From positions 19,659 to 83,658 of the forward strand of contig JAGVAP010000120.1 in assembly GCA_020060215.1 (NCBI GenBank): a stretch of DNA of 64,000 nucleotides, read 5' to 3'. The DNA comes from Deltaproteobacteria bacterium (lineage in GTDB: Bacteria > Desulfobacterota > DSM-4660 > Desulfatiglandales > HGW-15). The notes beneath the pieces were generated by a model. It was not told where the DNA came from, did not search any database, and saw only the letters and a program-made list of their open reading frames with translations. Positions 14,644-23,700 of the stretch are shown here, piece by piece (positions within the stretch are counted from its first letter, which is position 1; the number at the start of each line of letters is the position of its first letter). Made by a program: the position numbers and the translations under genes.

Positions 14644-15189
14644 ACTCTCCCCCTGCGGAGACGCCATTTTGAAAAGGCGGCTTGTTCTTCAAAGGAAGTG
14701 TCACTCTGAAGGTAACGCCCTTGTCGTTATTCGGATAAAAAGAGATTTTCCCGCCATGAGCAATCACGATCTTCTTGGCAATCTCTCGGACCTGAGCCTT
14801 GCCCGCTGTTCCCGCACCTTCGATTCGGCAAGATATCCGAGGATGAAGGTGATCAGGAAAAAAAGGCCTCCCTCCACAAGCTGGTGATAGCTGCGGGCAA
14901 ACCCTTCCCATTGGTCGATCCCGTGGGGAAGGTAGAGTAGGAAAATGATTATGGAGGTAAGGGTGGCGCCCCAGAACCCGAACCAGAAGGTCGCCAGGAT
15001 GAGAGGGATATAGAAGAACATCCGGTAGACCTCGTGGTGAATCGCCATCCTGTGGGCGGTTGAATAGTGAAGACCCAGCACGAGGAATATAAGGAGGGAG
15101 ATGAGAAAGATCTTGAGCTTCCCTCCGCGGGTCACCCCCCCAGCAGAGGCCCGTAATTCCCGAACGACGGCTGAAAAGGGATAGAACAC
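14615..15189 (-). pseudogene. Sensor histidine kinase with internal deletion
   Basis: The N-terminal part (15189 to about 14800) encodes four hydrophobic helices of a membrane sensor domain (FLISLLIFLVLGLHYS, then FGFWGATLTSIIIFLLYLP). The C-terminal part (about 14800-14615) in another frame encodes only the very end of a kinase ATPase domain: VREIAKKIVIAHGGKISF followed by GVTFRVTLPL. The histidine-containing dimerisation domain and the N, G1 and F boxes are gone. The two pieces meet out of frame near 14800, so this is a deletion-fused remnant. A short truncated membrane protein of 141 residues might still be made. Confidence 0.7.
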
Positions 15190-15425
15190 CAGTCGCTTTC
15201 TCCTCTCGTTCGTTGTCTCCGGGGATTTCCGGAGAGGGTTGGAGGTTAGAACCGTTCTTCGAAAACCTCCATGATGCCCCGACAGCGGAAACCCGCGTCC
15301 CGCACACCACTGAAGTTAAGGATAACAAGCGAAAAGTACAAGTATACTGGGAAATTATGAATACTCTGTGAAATCGTTCAATCAACCCGCAGGGTCGATC
15401 GACTGGGGTTGCGGGATGCTCCTTC

Positions 15426-16463
15426 TTATTCGGGATTTCGGAGCGCCCATGTGAAAAGGGATTTGAGAAATCCCAGGAAGGTCAGGCTCCAGGCCAGGAG
15501 GGCTGCGTAGATGAAGTATCGGGGAACCGCAAACAGGAAGTCCAACCCTGTTGCCTGGGCCAACCGGTAAGTGCAGGCGGTATACATGCCCAGGGGAAAA
15601 ACCATGCCCCAATACTGGGGGTCATAGGTAAACCTGACACGTCGGATGAGATAACGCCATGCGCCTAGGAGCAGGAGGAACGGAATCCACCAGGTACCGA
15701 ACGCCCAGAAAAGGAGGGAGAATCCCGTCGTCACCGGAACCAACCGCTCCAGGAATTCGACCCCGGGGCTGTGAAGGATGATGACGGCGCCGGCGAGCGA
15801 GGAAATCGCGACGGCGCCCATGTTGATCCAGTAGGGAGGGGTCAATACGTCGGGATTGAGTGGGAAGAACATGAACCTGTAGAAGAGCAGGGTGATGATC
15901 AGGATATACAGCACGCCGCCGGTCAGAAACATGCAGTAGGCGAAGAACAGGAACAGATCCCTGAGTGGAAGCTGAGGGGCCAACAAAGCGGCAAGAACGG
16001 CGACGGACTGCGTGGCCACCACTGCGACAAGCCATAGACCGCTGATCCCCTCCTGGATGGGAGGCTTCTCCGCCTTGACCGTCAGGATGGTGAAGATACC
16101 ATAGATCAGGATACCCCAGAGAATCCCTCCAGTGACCAGCAGGATCAGGGCGAGGCGCAATGCCTGTTCCATGAGAAACAACTGGGTCCCCAGGACGCAC
16201 GTGCCGGCAACCGTCGTGAAGAAGCCGACACCCTGAAGATGGTCGGACAGGTCACGGACGAACCTTCCGGGATACAAAATGATTCGGAAGATCGTGAGGC
16301 ACCACAACGCGATGTAAAAAAGCACATTCAACCAGAGGAGGGGCTTTGCAAAGATTCTCAGCTCCAGCAGATACGAGCCGATGGAAACGATCCCCGTGGC
16401 CATGACCATGGAGAAATAGGAGGGCGGGAGGTTTTTTATGGCGTTTGTCAACCGCGTCGGCAT
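15426..16463 (-). CDS. TDT-family transporter (TehA/SLAC1 type)
   Basis: A 345-residue protein with about ten hydrophobic helices. Family signatures include the start [17 protein letters not shown] and the central helix pairs [17 protein letters not shown] and [20 protein letters not shown] members include tellurite-resistance TehA, malate carriers and plant SLAC1 anion channels; the substrate here could be an anion such as nitrate, sulfite or a dicarboxylate. Chosen start ATG 16463; an ATG 36 nt upstream is in frame. It lies downstream of narI on the same strand, separated by a repeat cluster, which makes an anion-export role linked to nitrate or nitrite worth considering. Confidence 0.75.
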   Translation of the reverse strand: MPTRLTNAIKNLPPSYFSMVMATGIVSIGSYLLELRIFAKPLLWLNVLFYIALWCLTIFRIILYPGRFVRDLSDHLQGVGFFTTVAGTCVLGTQLFLMEQALRLALILLVTGGILWGILIYGIFTILTVKAEKPPIQEGISGLWLVAVVATQSVAVLAALLAPQLPLRDLFLFFAYCMFLTGGVLYILIITLLFYRFMFFPLNPDVLTPPYWINMGAVAISSLAGAVIILHSPGVEFLERLVPVTTGFSLLFWAFGTWWIPFLLLLGAWRYLIRRVRFTYDPQYWGMVFPLGMYTACTYRLAQATGLDFLFAVPRYFIYAALLAWSLTFLGFLKSLFTWALRNPE

Positions 16464-16504
16464 GTAGTGCCACCTGCCTTCTGAGTTTCGGATCGTCACA
16501 AGTC

Positions 16505-17018
16505 TACCAGAGTCGGTACCCAGTCCTGGACGTGTCGCATGGATTCCCGCCCAGGGACTGCGGGAATGACGGACTCATAAAGTTCTGGATCCCCGCTCCC
16601 CGCCTGCTGCCTGCGGGGACAGGCTGCGCGGGAATAAAACGAAAAACACTCCGTCGTTCCCGCACGAAACCGCCCCCTCGTTTTCCAGAACAACACTCCT
16701 GTCGTTCCCGCAATCTTTAGGCGGGAACCCAGTCCTGGACGTGTCGCGTGGATTCCCGCCAAGGGACTGCGGGAATGAGGGACTCATAAAGTTCTGGATC
16801 CCCGCTCCCCGCCTACTGCCTGCGGGGACAGGTTCTGCACGGGAACGACACATCAAAAGTATTCGTCGTTCCCGCAATTTTTAGGCGGGAACCCAGGGTC
16901 AACGGCTCATCGCATGGATTCCCGCCAAAAGACTGCGGGAACGACGGGTGATTTTGTGCGGTGTCCTTTATCAGTCATTCCCGCAGTCCCTAAGCGGGAA
17001 TCCAGGTTCTCGGTGCCC
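16505..17018. repeat. Cluster of ATTCCCGC-type inverted repeats (copy cluster 1)
   Basis: About 510 nt made almost wholly of repeated modules. Module a: GGATTCCCGCCnAGGGACTG followed by CGGGAATGACGG, a hairpin with an 8-bp ATTCCCGC/GCGGGAAT stem (near 16541, 16750, 16915). Module b: GTCGTTCCCGCAnnnTTTAG followed by GCGGGAACCCAG (near 16700, 16866). Module c: a CCCCGC/GCGGGG hairpin with CTCATAAAGTTCTGGATCC in front. The modules alternate, face each other and fill the space between narI and the TDT gene. They contain no gene. Confidence 0.85.
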
Positions 17019-17684
17019 TCAGCAGTAACTCCTGAATACGATGAACCTGCGGATCAGGTAGGTCAGCGGAACGCTCCAGATATGGACCAGCCTCGTAAAA
17101 GGGGAAAACCCCAGGATGGCAAGACCGCTGATCACATGCAGCTTGTAGCTGAAAGGAACCGGAACCATGAGCGCAGGTTCGGGCCTGAGAATCACGACGC
17201 TTCGGATCCAGGGGGCGATGCTGTCAAGCACGTTGTAATGGCCGAGTATTACATTGTAGAGACCGGTGCCGATGGCGATGAAGAGCAGAATGAGCGTCAC
17301 GAACTGGTTCACGGTCGTGGCCGCCCGGACCCGATGGTGGGTGAACCGCCTCTTCAAGAGAAGAAATATCCCTGCGAATGCAGCGAGACCGATCAGCAAT
17401 CCTCCGCCCAGGGCTATTCGGATGTGGAGCTCGCTGCCTACCCTTGCGAGATCGTAGAGGCTCTGAGGGATGAGCATTCCCCCTGCGTGTCCGACAAGGG
17501 TCAGGAGGATCCCCCAATGGAAAAGGGTGATCCCCACCTTGAGACCCTTCCTGTCCAGGATTTCGCTCGAGCGCGCGGCCCAGCCGTAGCGGTCCGTGGC
17601 GTAGCGGTATGAATGGCCCAGGACAAAGACGGTGATCACGATATAGGGATAGACGGCGAAGGCCAGGGTATGGATTGCGTCCAT
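17019..17684 (-). CDS. narI: Respiratory nitrate reductase gamma subunit (cytochrome b)
   Basis: A 221-residue membrane cytochrome b. The ATG at 17684 follows GAGGGGA. Five helices and the heme-ligating histidines are visible (FHWGILLTLVGHAGGM, YKLHVISGLAILGFSPFTRLVHIWS). NarI takes electrons from quinol at the periplasmic side and passes them through two b hemes to NarH. It follows narJ by 123 nt. Its 3' end is directly against a repeat cluster. Confidence 0.9.
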   Translation of the reverse strand: MDAIHTLAFAVYPYIVITVFVLGHSYRYATDRYGWAARSSEILDRKGLKVGITLFHWGILLTLVGHAGGMLIPQSLYDLARVGSELHIRIALGGGLLIGLAAFAGIFLLLKRRFTHHRVRAATTVNQFVTLILLFIAIGTGLYNVILGHYNVLDSIAPWIRSVVILRPEPALMVPVPFSYKLHVISGLAILGFSPFTRLVHIWSVPLTYLIRRFIVFRSYC

Positions 17685-17807
17685 GTCATTCCCCTCAACT
17701 CGGGAATCGTTCGTGAGACGTGTACATATTAAGGTAATTGGAACCCTTGATCCGCGATCGTTTTCAGTGAAACACGGGCCGATTGAATGCAACGTGAGGG
17801 CCAACCC

Positions 17808-18311
17808 TCATTTCGGGCAAAAGAATTCCGCGACCAGGCCGAGCAACCCGGCGTAGCTGCTCCCCTGCTTCTTTAATCTGCCCGCCAGTCCATGGATCTC
17901 TTCACGGTAGTCGTTCATGATCGCTCCAGCCGCCCCGTCGGGGCAGACCGCCAGGAATTCGAGGACAAGGGGCAGGTAGTCAGGCAGCTCCCCGGTGCTC
18001 ATCTCAAAGCCGGCAGCCTGGTACAGGCCGGAAAGAGCCGCCAGCGCCTTGCCCCGCTCGCGATCATCCCCCTGCTTGTGATGGCTCAGGTTGAGACACA
18101 TGGAGGGGTCCAGATCAAGAATTCGGGTGTACTCCTCCTGCACATCCAGAAGCGGTGTCCGCCTGAGGTAATCCAGGAACCCCGAGCACACCTTCCTTGC
18201 GCCCTCCTGCTCCAGCTCGGAGACCGCCGCTTCCACCTCGCTCAAACCCTCAATGAGGTCCTCGTCGGGATACTGGAGAAGAAGCGAAATCATTTTTGGA
18301 AATGGATCCAT
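17808..18311 (-). CDS. narJ: Nitrate reductase molybdenum-cofactor assembly chaperone
   Basis: A 167-residue all-helical TorD/NarJ-family chaperone. From ATG 18311 it starts MDPFPKMISLLLQYPDEDL, a typical NarJ N-terminus, and includes LDVQEEYTRILDLD and the conserved GELPDYLPLVLEFL. NarJ holds apo-NarG while the Mo-bisMGD cofactor and Fe-S cluster are inserted. The open frame continues upstream into repeat DNA, which is not part of the protein. The Shine-Dalgarno (AGAGAAG) is weak, possibly because the repeat/GIY-YIG block replaced the original upstream context. Confidence 0.85.
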   Translation of the reverse strand: MDPFPKMISLLLQYPDEDLIEGLSEVEAAVSELEQEGARKVCSGFLDYLRRTPLLDVQEEYTRILDLDPSMCLNLSHHKQGDDRERGKALAALSGLYQAAGFEMSTGELPDYLPLVLEFLAVCPDGAAGAIMNDYREEIHGLAGRLKKQGSSYAGLLGLVAEFFCPK

Positions 18312-18339
18312 TTTGGCCGGGGAGACTTCTCTGAAAGTA

Positions 18340-18555
18340 AAAGATTGGATTCCCGCCAAGAAACTGCGGGAATGACACGAAAAACACTTCGTCGTTCCCG
18401 CAGTCTTTAGGCGGGAACCCAGTCCTGGACGTGTCGCGTGGATTCCCGCCCAAGGAATTGCGGGAATGACGCACCAGACAACCAAATGCAACGTCGTTTC
18501 CGCGAAGCCTGTCCCCGCAGGATGTAGGCGGGGAGCGGGAACCCGGAACATGGGC
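18340..18555. repeat. ATTCCCGC-type inverted repeats (copy cluster 2)
   Basis: The same modules as cluster 1: GGATTCCCGCC hairpins near 18349 and 18440, a GTTCCCGCAGTCTTTAGGCG module near 18392, and a CCCCGC/GCGGGG unit near 18512-18538. They lie between the narJ start and the end of the GIY-YIG gene. Confidence 0.8.
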
Positions 18556-18562
18556 GACGTAA

Positions 18563-18856
18563 TCAAGCCACGATTCTCTCATACAGGTCATCCCAATGTG
18601 GGTTATCTCTTTCGATAAGCCGGATTTTCCACGCTCGCTCCCATTTCTTTATCTGCTTCTCTCTGGTGATAGCCGCCTCCGCACTATCGTGTACTTCATA
18701 GTAGACGAGGATCTTTACCCCATATTTCCTTGTGAAGCCCTCGACAAGATCTTGTTTGTGCTCCCATGTGCGCTTGATGAGATCCGAAGTGACTCCGACA
18801 TAAAGGGTGCCGTTGCGTTTGCTGGCAAGGATGTACACGTAGAACTGCCTGCTCAT
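18563..18856 (-). CDS. GIY-YIG nuclease-superfamily small protein (YhbQ/UPF0213-like)
   Basis: A 97-residue single-domain GIY-YIG protein. The first motif is FYVYILASKRNGTLYVGVTS (the two motif halves are YVY and YVG), the catalytic Arg lies in DLIKRTWEHK, and the metal-binding Glu is in REKQIKKWERAWK. Free-standing proteins of this type are common and mostly uncharacterised; some bind or nick DNA. It is flanked on both sides by the ATTCCCGC repeat clusters and interrupts the narGHJI operon, which suggests it travels with or acts on those repeats. Its Shine-Dalgarno is weak. Confidence 0.85.
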   Translation of the reverse strand: MSRQFYVYILASKRNGTLYVGVTSDLIKRTWEHKQDLVEGFTRKYGVKILVYYEVHDSAEAAITREKQIKKWERAWKIRLIERDNPHWDDLYERIVA

Positions 18857-18919
18857 TAGACTTCACCAACGGAATGATCAAGGATCATCCCTCCGAGGGG
18901 CTCATGGCGCCCCCTTTGA

Positions 18920-19260
18920 AATTCTGGATTCCCGCCCCCCGCCTACTGCCTGCGGGGACAGGCTGCGCGCGAATGACACGAAAAACACTCCTTCGTTCCC
19001 GCAATTTTCAGGCGGGAACGCAGTCCAAGCCGTGTCGCATGGATTCCCGCCAAGGGACTGCGGGAATGACGGACTCATAAAGTTCTGGATCCCTGCTCCC
19101 CGCCCCATGCCTCCGCGGGGGCATGCACTGGGCGGGAATGACACGAAAAACACTCCGTCGTTCCCGCACGAAACCGCCCCCTCGTTTCCCAAAACAACAC
19201 TCCTGTCGTTCCCGCAATCTTCAGGCGGGAACCCAGGTTTCTTGAGCCAGGCCATTGAAG
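18920..19260. repeat. ATTCCCGC-type inverted repeats (copy cluster 3)
   Basis: Modules near 18926, 18993, 19040, 19130 and 19207 with the same hairpin words as clusters 1 and 2, including the CTCATAAAGTTCTGGATCC unit shared with cluster 1 at 19075. The long stretch 19030-19235 is close to 16535-16735 in cluster 1 almost base for base, so these are recent copies of a composite roughly 200-nt unit. Confidence 0.85.
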
Positions 19261-19313
19261 CTCCCCGGCAGCAAACTGCGGGGTTAGCGCTCACTGTTTC
19301 GGTTCATCCAGCC

Positions 19314-20726
19314 TCAACCTTCATACCCCCTCGTCCCTTTCGTGACATGGGCGTCTTCCGTGTATTCTCTCCTGACGGCGGGGATCACATACCGGTCTCC
19401 GTGTTTGGCTATGGCCAGGAGCCGGTACATCTCTTCAGCCGTTCGCAAGTCCAGGCCGGCCTTCTCCAGCCCGGCCGTGTCCGGTTTTCCCTCCACGCGG
19501 ACCGACCGCATGTGGGCGCGCAAGGCCGTAAGCCGTTCCAGGGCCAGCCGCACCGGCGCCTCATCGCCGGCGGTCAGGAGGTTTGCAAGGTACCTGAGCG
19601 GTATCCTCATTTTCCCCGGGTCGGCCGCTCCGCTCGACTCAGCGTCGCGGAGCATGGGGCTGAGGGGGGGCACATACCAGACCATGGGGAGCGTGCGAAA
19701 TTCGGGATGGGGAGGAAAGGCCAGCCGCCATGTCTTGATGAGCTTGTAGACGGGCGATCTTTTCGCAGCATCGAGATAAGAAGCCGCCACCCCGCCGGCA
19801 AGGGCATGCGCAGAGACCTCCGGGTCATGTGGATCCAGGATCGTCTCCAGGTGACCCGTGTACACGTCCTTTTGGTCCCTGGAGGCCGCCTCCCTGATCC
19901 GGTCCGCGTCGTAGAGGACGATGCCGATGTACCGGATGCGTCCCACACAGGTCTCCGCACAGAGGGTGGGGAGTCCCGCCTCGACCCTCGGGTAGCAGAA
20001 GATGCACTTCTCGCTCCTCCCGCTCTTCCAGTTGTAATAAACCTTCTTGTAAGGGCATCCCGACACGCAGAAGCGCCACCCCCGGCACCTTTCCTGGTCC
20101 ACCAGAACGATCCCGTCCTCCTCCCGTTTGTAAAGTGCCCCCGAGGGGCACGACGCCACGCATGCCGGGTTCAGGCAGTGCTCGCAGATGCGGGGGAGAT
20201 AGAACATGAAAACATCCCGGAATCGGAGGTACCTCTGGTAATCCAGGTCACGGAAGTTGACATCCCCCTTTCCGGTCGCGTTGACACCGCCCAGGTCGTC
20301 TTCCCAATTCGGTCCCCATTGGATCCGCATGTTTTCATCCGTGATCAGGGACTTGGGCCGGATGGAGGGCTGGTGTTTCCTCGTCGGACTGGAGGTGAGC
20401 TTCTGATAGTCGTAGGTCCATGGCTCGTAGTAGTCGTCCAGGCGGGGCATGTCGGGATTGTGGAAAATGGTGAGGAGCTTCCTGGTCCTGCCGCCGGCCT
20501 TAAGGGAGATTCTCCCGTCCCCGGATTCCCAGCCGCCGCGATACCCGTCCTGATCCTCCCACCCCTTCGGATAGCCGATGCCGGGCTTTGTCTCGACGTT
20601 GTTGTACCAGATGTACTCAGACCCTGCTTTGCCGGTCCAGACGTTCTTGCAGGGGATGCTGCAGGTGTGGCACCCGATGCATTTGTCCAGGTTCATGACC
20701 ATGGCCATTTGGGCCTTAATCCTCAT
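19314..20726 (-). CDS. narH: Respiratory nitrate reductase beta subunit (Fe-S)
   Basis: A 470-residue soluble iron-sulfur subunit. Four cysteine groups typical of NarH are present: CIGCHTCSIPCKNVW, CEHCLNPACVASCPSG, CRGWRFCVSGCP (the Trp in place of a Cys gives the [3Fe-4S] cluster) and CIFCYPRVEAGLPTLCAETC. NarH wires NarI hemes to the NarG active site at the cytoplasmic face. Its start overlaps the narG stop by 11 nt. Downstream, where narJ normally follows at once, there are 1,002 nt of repeats and a GIY-YIG gene. Confidence 0.95.
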   Translation of the reverse strand: MRIKAQMAMVMNLDKCIGCHTCSIPCKNVWTGKAGSEYIWYNNVETKPGIGYPKGWEDQDGYRGGWESGDGRISLKAGGRTRKLLTIFHNPDMPRLDDYYEPWTYDYQKLTSSPTRKHQPSIRPKSLITDENMRIQWGPNWEDDLGGVNATGKGDVNFRDLDYQRYLRFRDVFMFYLPRICEHCLNPACVASCPSGALYKREEDGIVLVDQERCRGWRFCVSGCPYKKVYYNWKSGRSEKCIFCYPRVEAGLPTLCAETCVGRIRYIGIVLYDADRIREAASRDQKDVYTGHLETILDPHDPEVSAHALAGGVAASYLDAAKRSPVYKLIKTWRLAFPPHPEFRTLPMVWYVPPLSPMLRDAESSGAADPGKMRIPLRYLANLLTAGDEAPVRLALERLTALRAHMRSVRVEGKPDTAGLEKAGLDLRTAEEMYRLLAIAKHGDRYVIPAVRREYTEDAHVTKGTRGYEG

Positions 20727-23700
20727 ACCAGTTCACCTCTCCCGCCTTTCTTACGATGACGACCTCATCGCGCTGCGCTCCGGTCGGCCCGTAATAATTG
20801 AACCCATAGCTGAGTTGCGCATAGCCGCCGATCATCTGGGTGGGCTTCACCAGGATACGGGTAAGGCTGTTGTGGGTCCCTCCGCGCTTGCCGGAGACCT
20901 CGGATCCCGGGGTATTGATCAGCCTCTCCTGCGCATGATACATGAACGCCTTTCCCCGCGGGATGCGGTGACTGACGACCGATTTCGCTACGACCGCGCC
21001 GTTGACGTTGAAACACTCCAGCCAATCGTTGTCCCTGATCCCGATGGAGGCTGCGTCCTCGTCGTTGATCCAGATGGCCTCGCCTCCCCGGAACAGGGTC
21101 AGCATGATCAGGGTGTCGGAATAGGTGCTGTGGATGGACCACTTGGAATGGGGGGTCAGGTAATTCAAAACCAGCTCGGGTGCCTCCGGTCTCTCAAGGC
21201 GTGTGGATCCGAGCAGCACCATGTCCAGCGGGGGTCGGAAGATGGGGAGCCCCTCCCCGAAGTCGCGCACCCATTCGTGGTCGAGGTAAAGCTGCGCCCG
21301 TCCCGTCAGGGTCCGGAAGGGGACCCTCTCTTCGATATTCACGGTGAACGGGGAATACGAACGGCCCTCCTCCTCAACTCCGCTCCAGATGGGGGAGGTA
21401 ATGACCCGTCGGGGCTGCGCATCCAGATCGGCAAACGTGAAGCGCTCCGCTGCGCGGTCCCTTGCCAGGTGAGTCAGGTCCAGACCGGTCTTTCCGGAGA
21501 GTGCGGCCCACGCCTTCACCGCCGATCGGCCGTTGGTCTCCGGCGAGAGGGCGAGGATCGCCTCGGCCACCTGCCTTCCGGTAGTCAAGTCGGGCATGGA
21601 CCGGCCGATTCCATCGGATGCGGTCCCAAGTCTTCCCTTCAGCCACTCGTATTCCTCGGCCGCCTCCCAGGTGATCCCCTTTGCGCCGACACCGAAGCGC
21701 TCCACCAGTGGGCCGAGGGCGGTCATCATCCTGTAGGTTTCAGGGTAGTCCCGGTCCAGCACCTTCAGCGCCGGCATCGTCTTGCCGGGGATCGGCTCCG
21801 CGTCTCCCCTCTTCCAGTCCTTCACGGAGGACTGGGCGATCTCCGAGGGCGTGTCATGCATGAGCGGCGTGGAGACCAGGTCTTTCCGGCCGCCGAGATG
21901 GGTCTCCGCCATCTCCGAGAATTTTCGGGCGATCGTCTTGAACTGATCCCAGTTGGTCCTGCTCTCCCAGACAGGGTCAATTGCCGGGTTGAACGGGTGG
22001 ATGAAGGTGTGGAGGTCGGTAGTGCTCAGATCATGCATCTCGTACCATCCGGCCGCAGGCAGGACCACGTCCGAATATAGAGCGCTCGTGGACATCCGGA
22101 GCTCCATGGTGACAAGGAGGTCGAGCTTTCCTTCTGGAGATTTCTCTCTCCACAAGATCTCTTCGGGCCTCGCTGCGCTCTCTTCGGCGAATACGGCGTG
22201 TTCGGCGCCCAGGAGGTGCTTGAGAAAATACTCATGCCCTTTGCCGCTCGCACCGAGGAGATTGGCACGCCAGAGCAGAAGCACACGCGGAAAATTGTCC
22301 GGGTGATCCGGGTCCTCCACGGCAAATCGGACTTCCCCGTCCTTGATCTTTCCGACCACGCGCTTGATGATCTCTTCTTCGGAACGTGCGCCTTCATCAA
22401 CGGCTTCTCGGCAGAGGTCAAGCGGGTTCCGGTTGAATTGCGGGTAGAAGGGGAGCCATCCGAGCCTGGCGGCGACCGCGTTATAGTCGGCGAGGTGGCT
22501 CTTGGGCCGGCCGTTTGCCAGTGGTGACGCGATCATTTTGGCATCCAGGTTTTCGTACCGCCATTGGTTCGTCGCGAAATAGTAAAAGGAGGTGCCGTTC
22601 TGAAACCTGGGGGGCCTGAGCCAATCCAGCGCGAAGGCAACCGTGGACCATCCGGTAAGGGGCCTTACCTTCTCCTGCCCGACATAGTGGGCCCAGCCGC
22701 CTCCACTCACCCCCTGGCACCCGCAGAGGGTGGTGAGATTGAGGATGGTCCGGTAGATCATATCGCAGTGGTACCAGTGGTTGGTCCCCGCGCCCAGGAA
22801 GATCATGGATTTCCCACGGGTCTTCTCGGCATTTTGAGCAAACTCCCGTGCCACGCGGACGGCGTCTTCCCGGGGGACGGATGTGATCTTCTCCTGCCAC
22901 GCGGGCGTATAGGGAACAGGGTCATCATAACCTCCGGCAGTATCTCCACCGCGGCCCCTGTCGATGCCGAGGTTGGCGGCCATGAGATCGAAGACCGTGG
23001 CCACAATGATCTCGCTTCCATTCGTTCTGATTCGCTTCACCGGCACCGACCCGGTCTTCGTCCTCGAACCGCCCTCCTCAAAAATTGGGAAGAGGACCGA
23101 GACCCACGGCTCGTTTTCCCCCTCGAAGCTCAATAAAGGGTTCACCGCCTCCTGATTTTCGGAATTCTTCCGATGGAGATTCCAGCACCCTTCCTCCCCC
23201 CATCGAAATCCGATGCTGCCGTTCGGGACCACGAAACCCCCGCCTGCAGCGTCGAAATAGACAGTCTTCCACTCGTCCCCTTCTCCTTTGGCGCCCAAGT
23301 CGGATGCGCGGAGAAATCGGCCCGCAACATAGGCTTCGCCCTTTTTCTCAAGAACCACGGCAAAGGGAAGATCTGTGTAGCTCTTTGCGTACTCGGCAAA
23401 ATACTCGGACCGGCGGTCCAGGTAGAACTGCTTCAGGATGACGAAGGTCATGGCCATGGCCAAGGCCGAATCGGTCCCGGCCTTTGCCGGGAGCCAGGTG
23501 TCCGCGAACTTCACGTACTCCGCATAGTCGGGCGCCACCGCCGCGACCTTCGCGCCGCGGTAGCGGGCCTCCGTGTAGAAGTGGGCGTCGGGGCTCCTGG
23601 TCATGGGGAGATTGGTCCCCCAGACGATCATGTAGGAGGCATTGTACCAGTCCGCGCTCTCGGGAACGTCCGTCTGCTCTCCCCAGACCTGTGGCGATGC

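Noticed and set aside
14615..15385. A single 256-codon minus-strand gene covering the kinase remnant.
   Set aside because: Only its last 60 codons resemble a kinase; the rest is out of frame with the true membrane domain encoded in the neighbouring frame.
16505..19260. Possible CRISPR array in the repeat clusters.
   Set aside because: Units are unequal hairpins in both orientations without regular unique spacers, and no cas gene is nearby.
19032..20759. A 575-codon plus-strand open frame opposite narH.
   Set aside because: Antisense to conserved NarH and begins inside repeat DNA; no recognisable domain.
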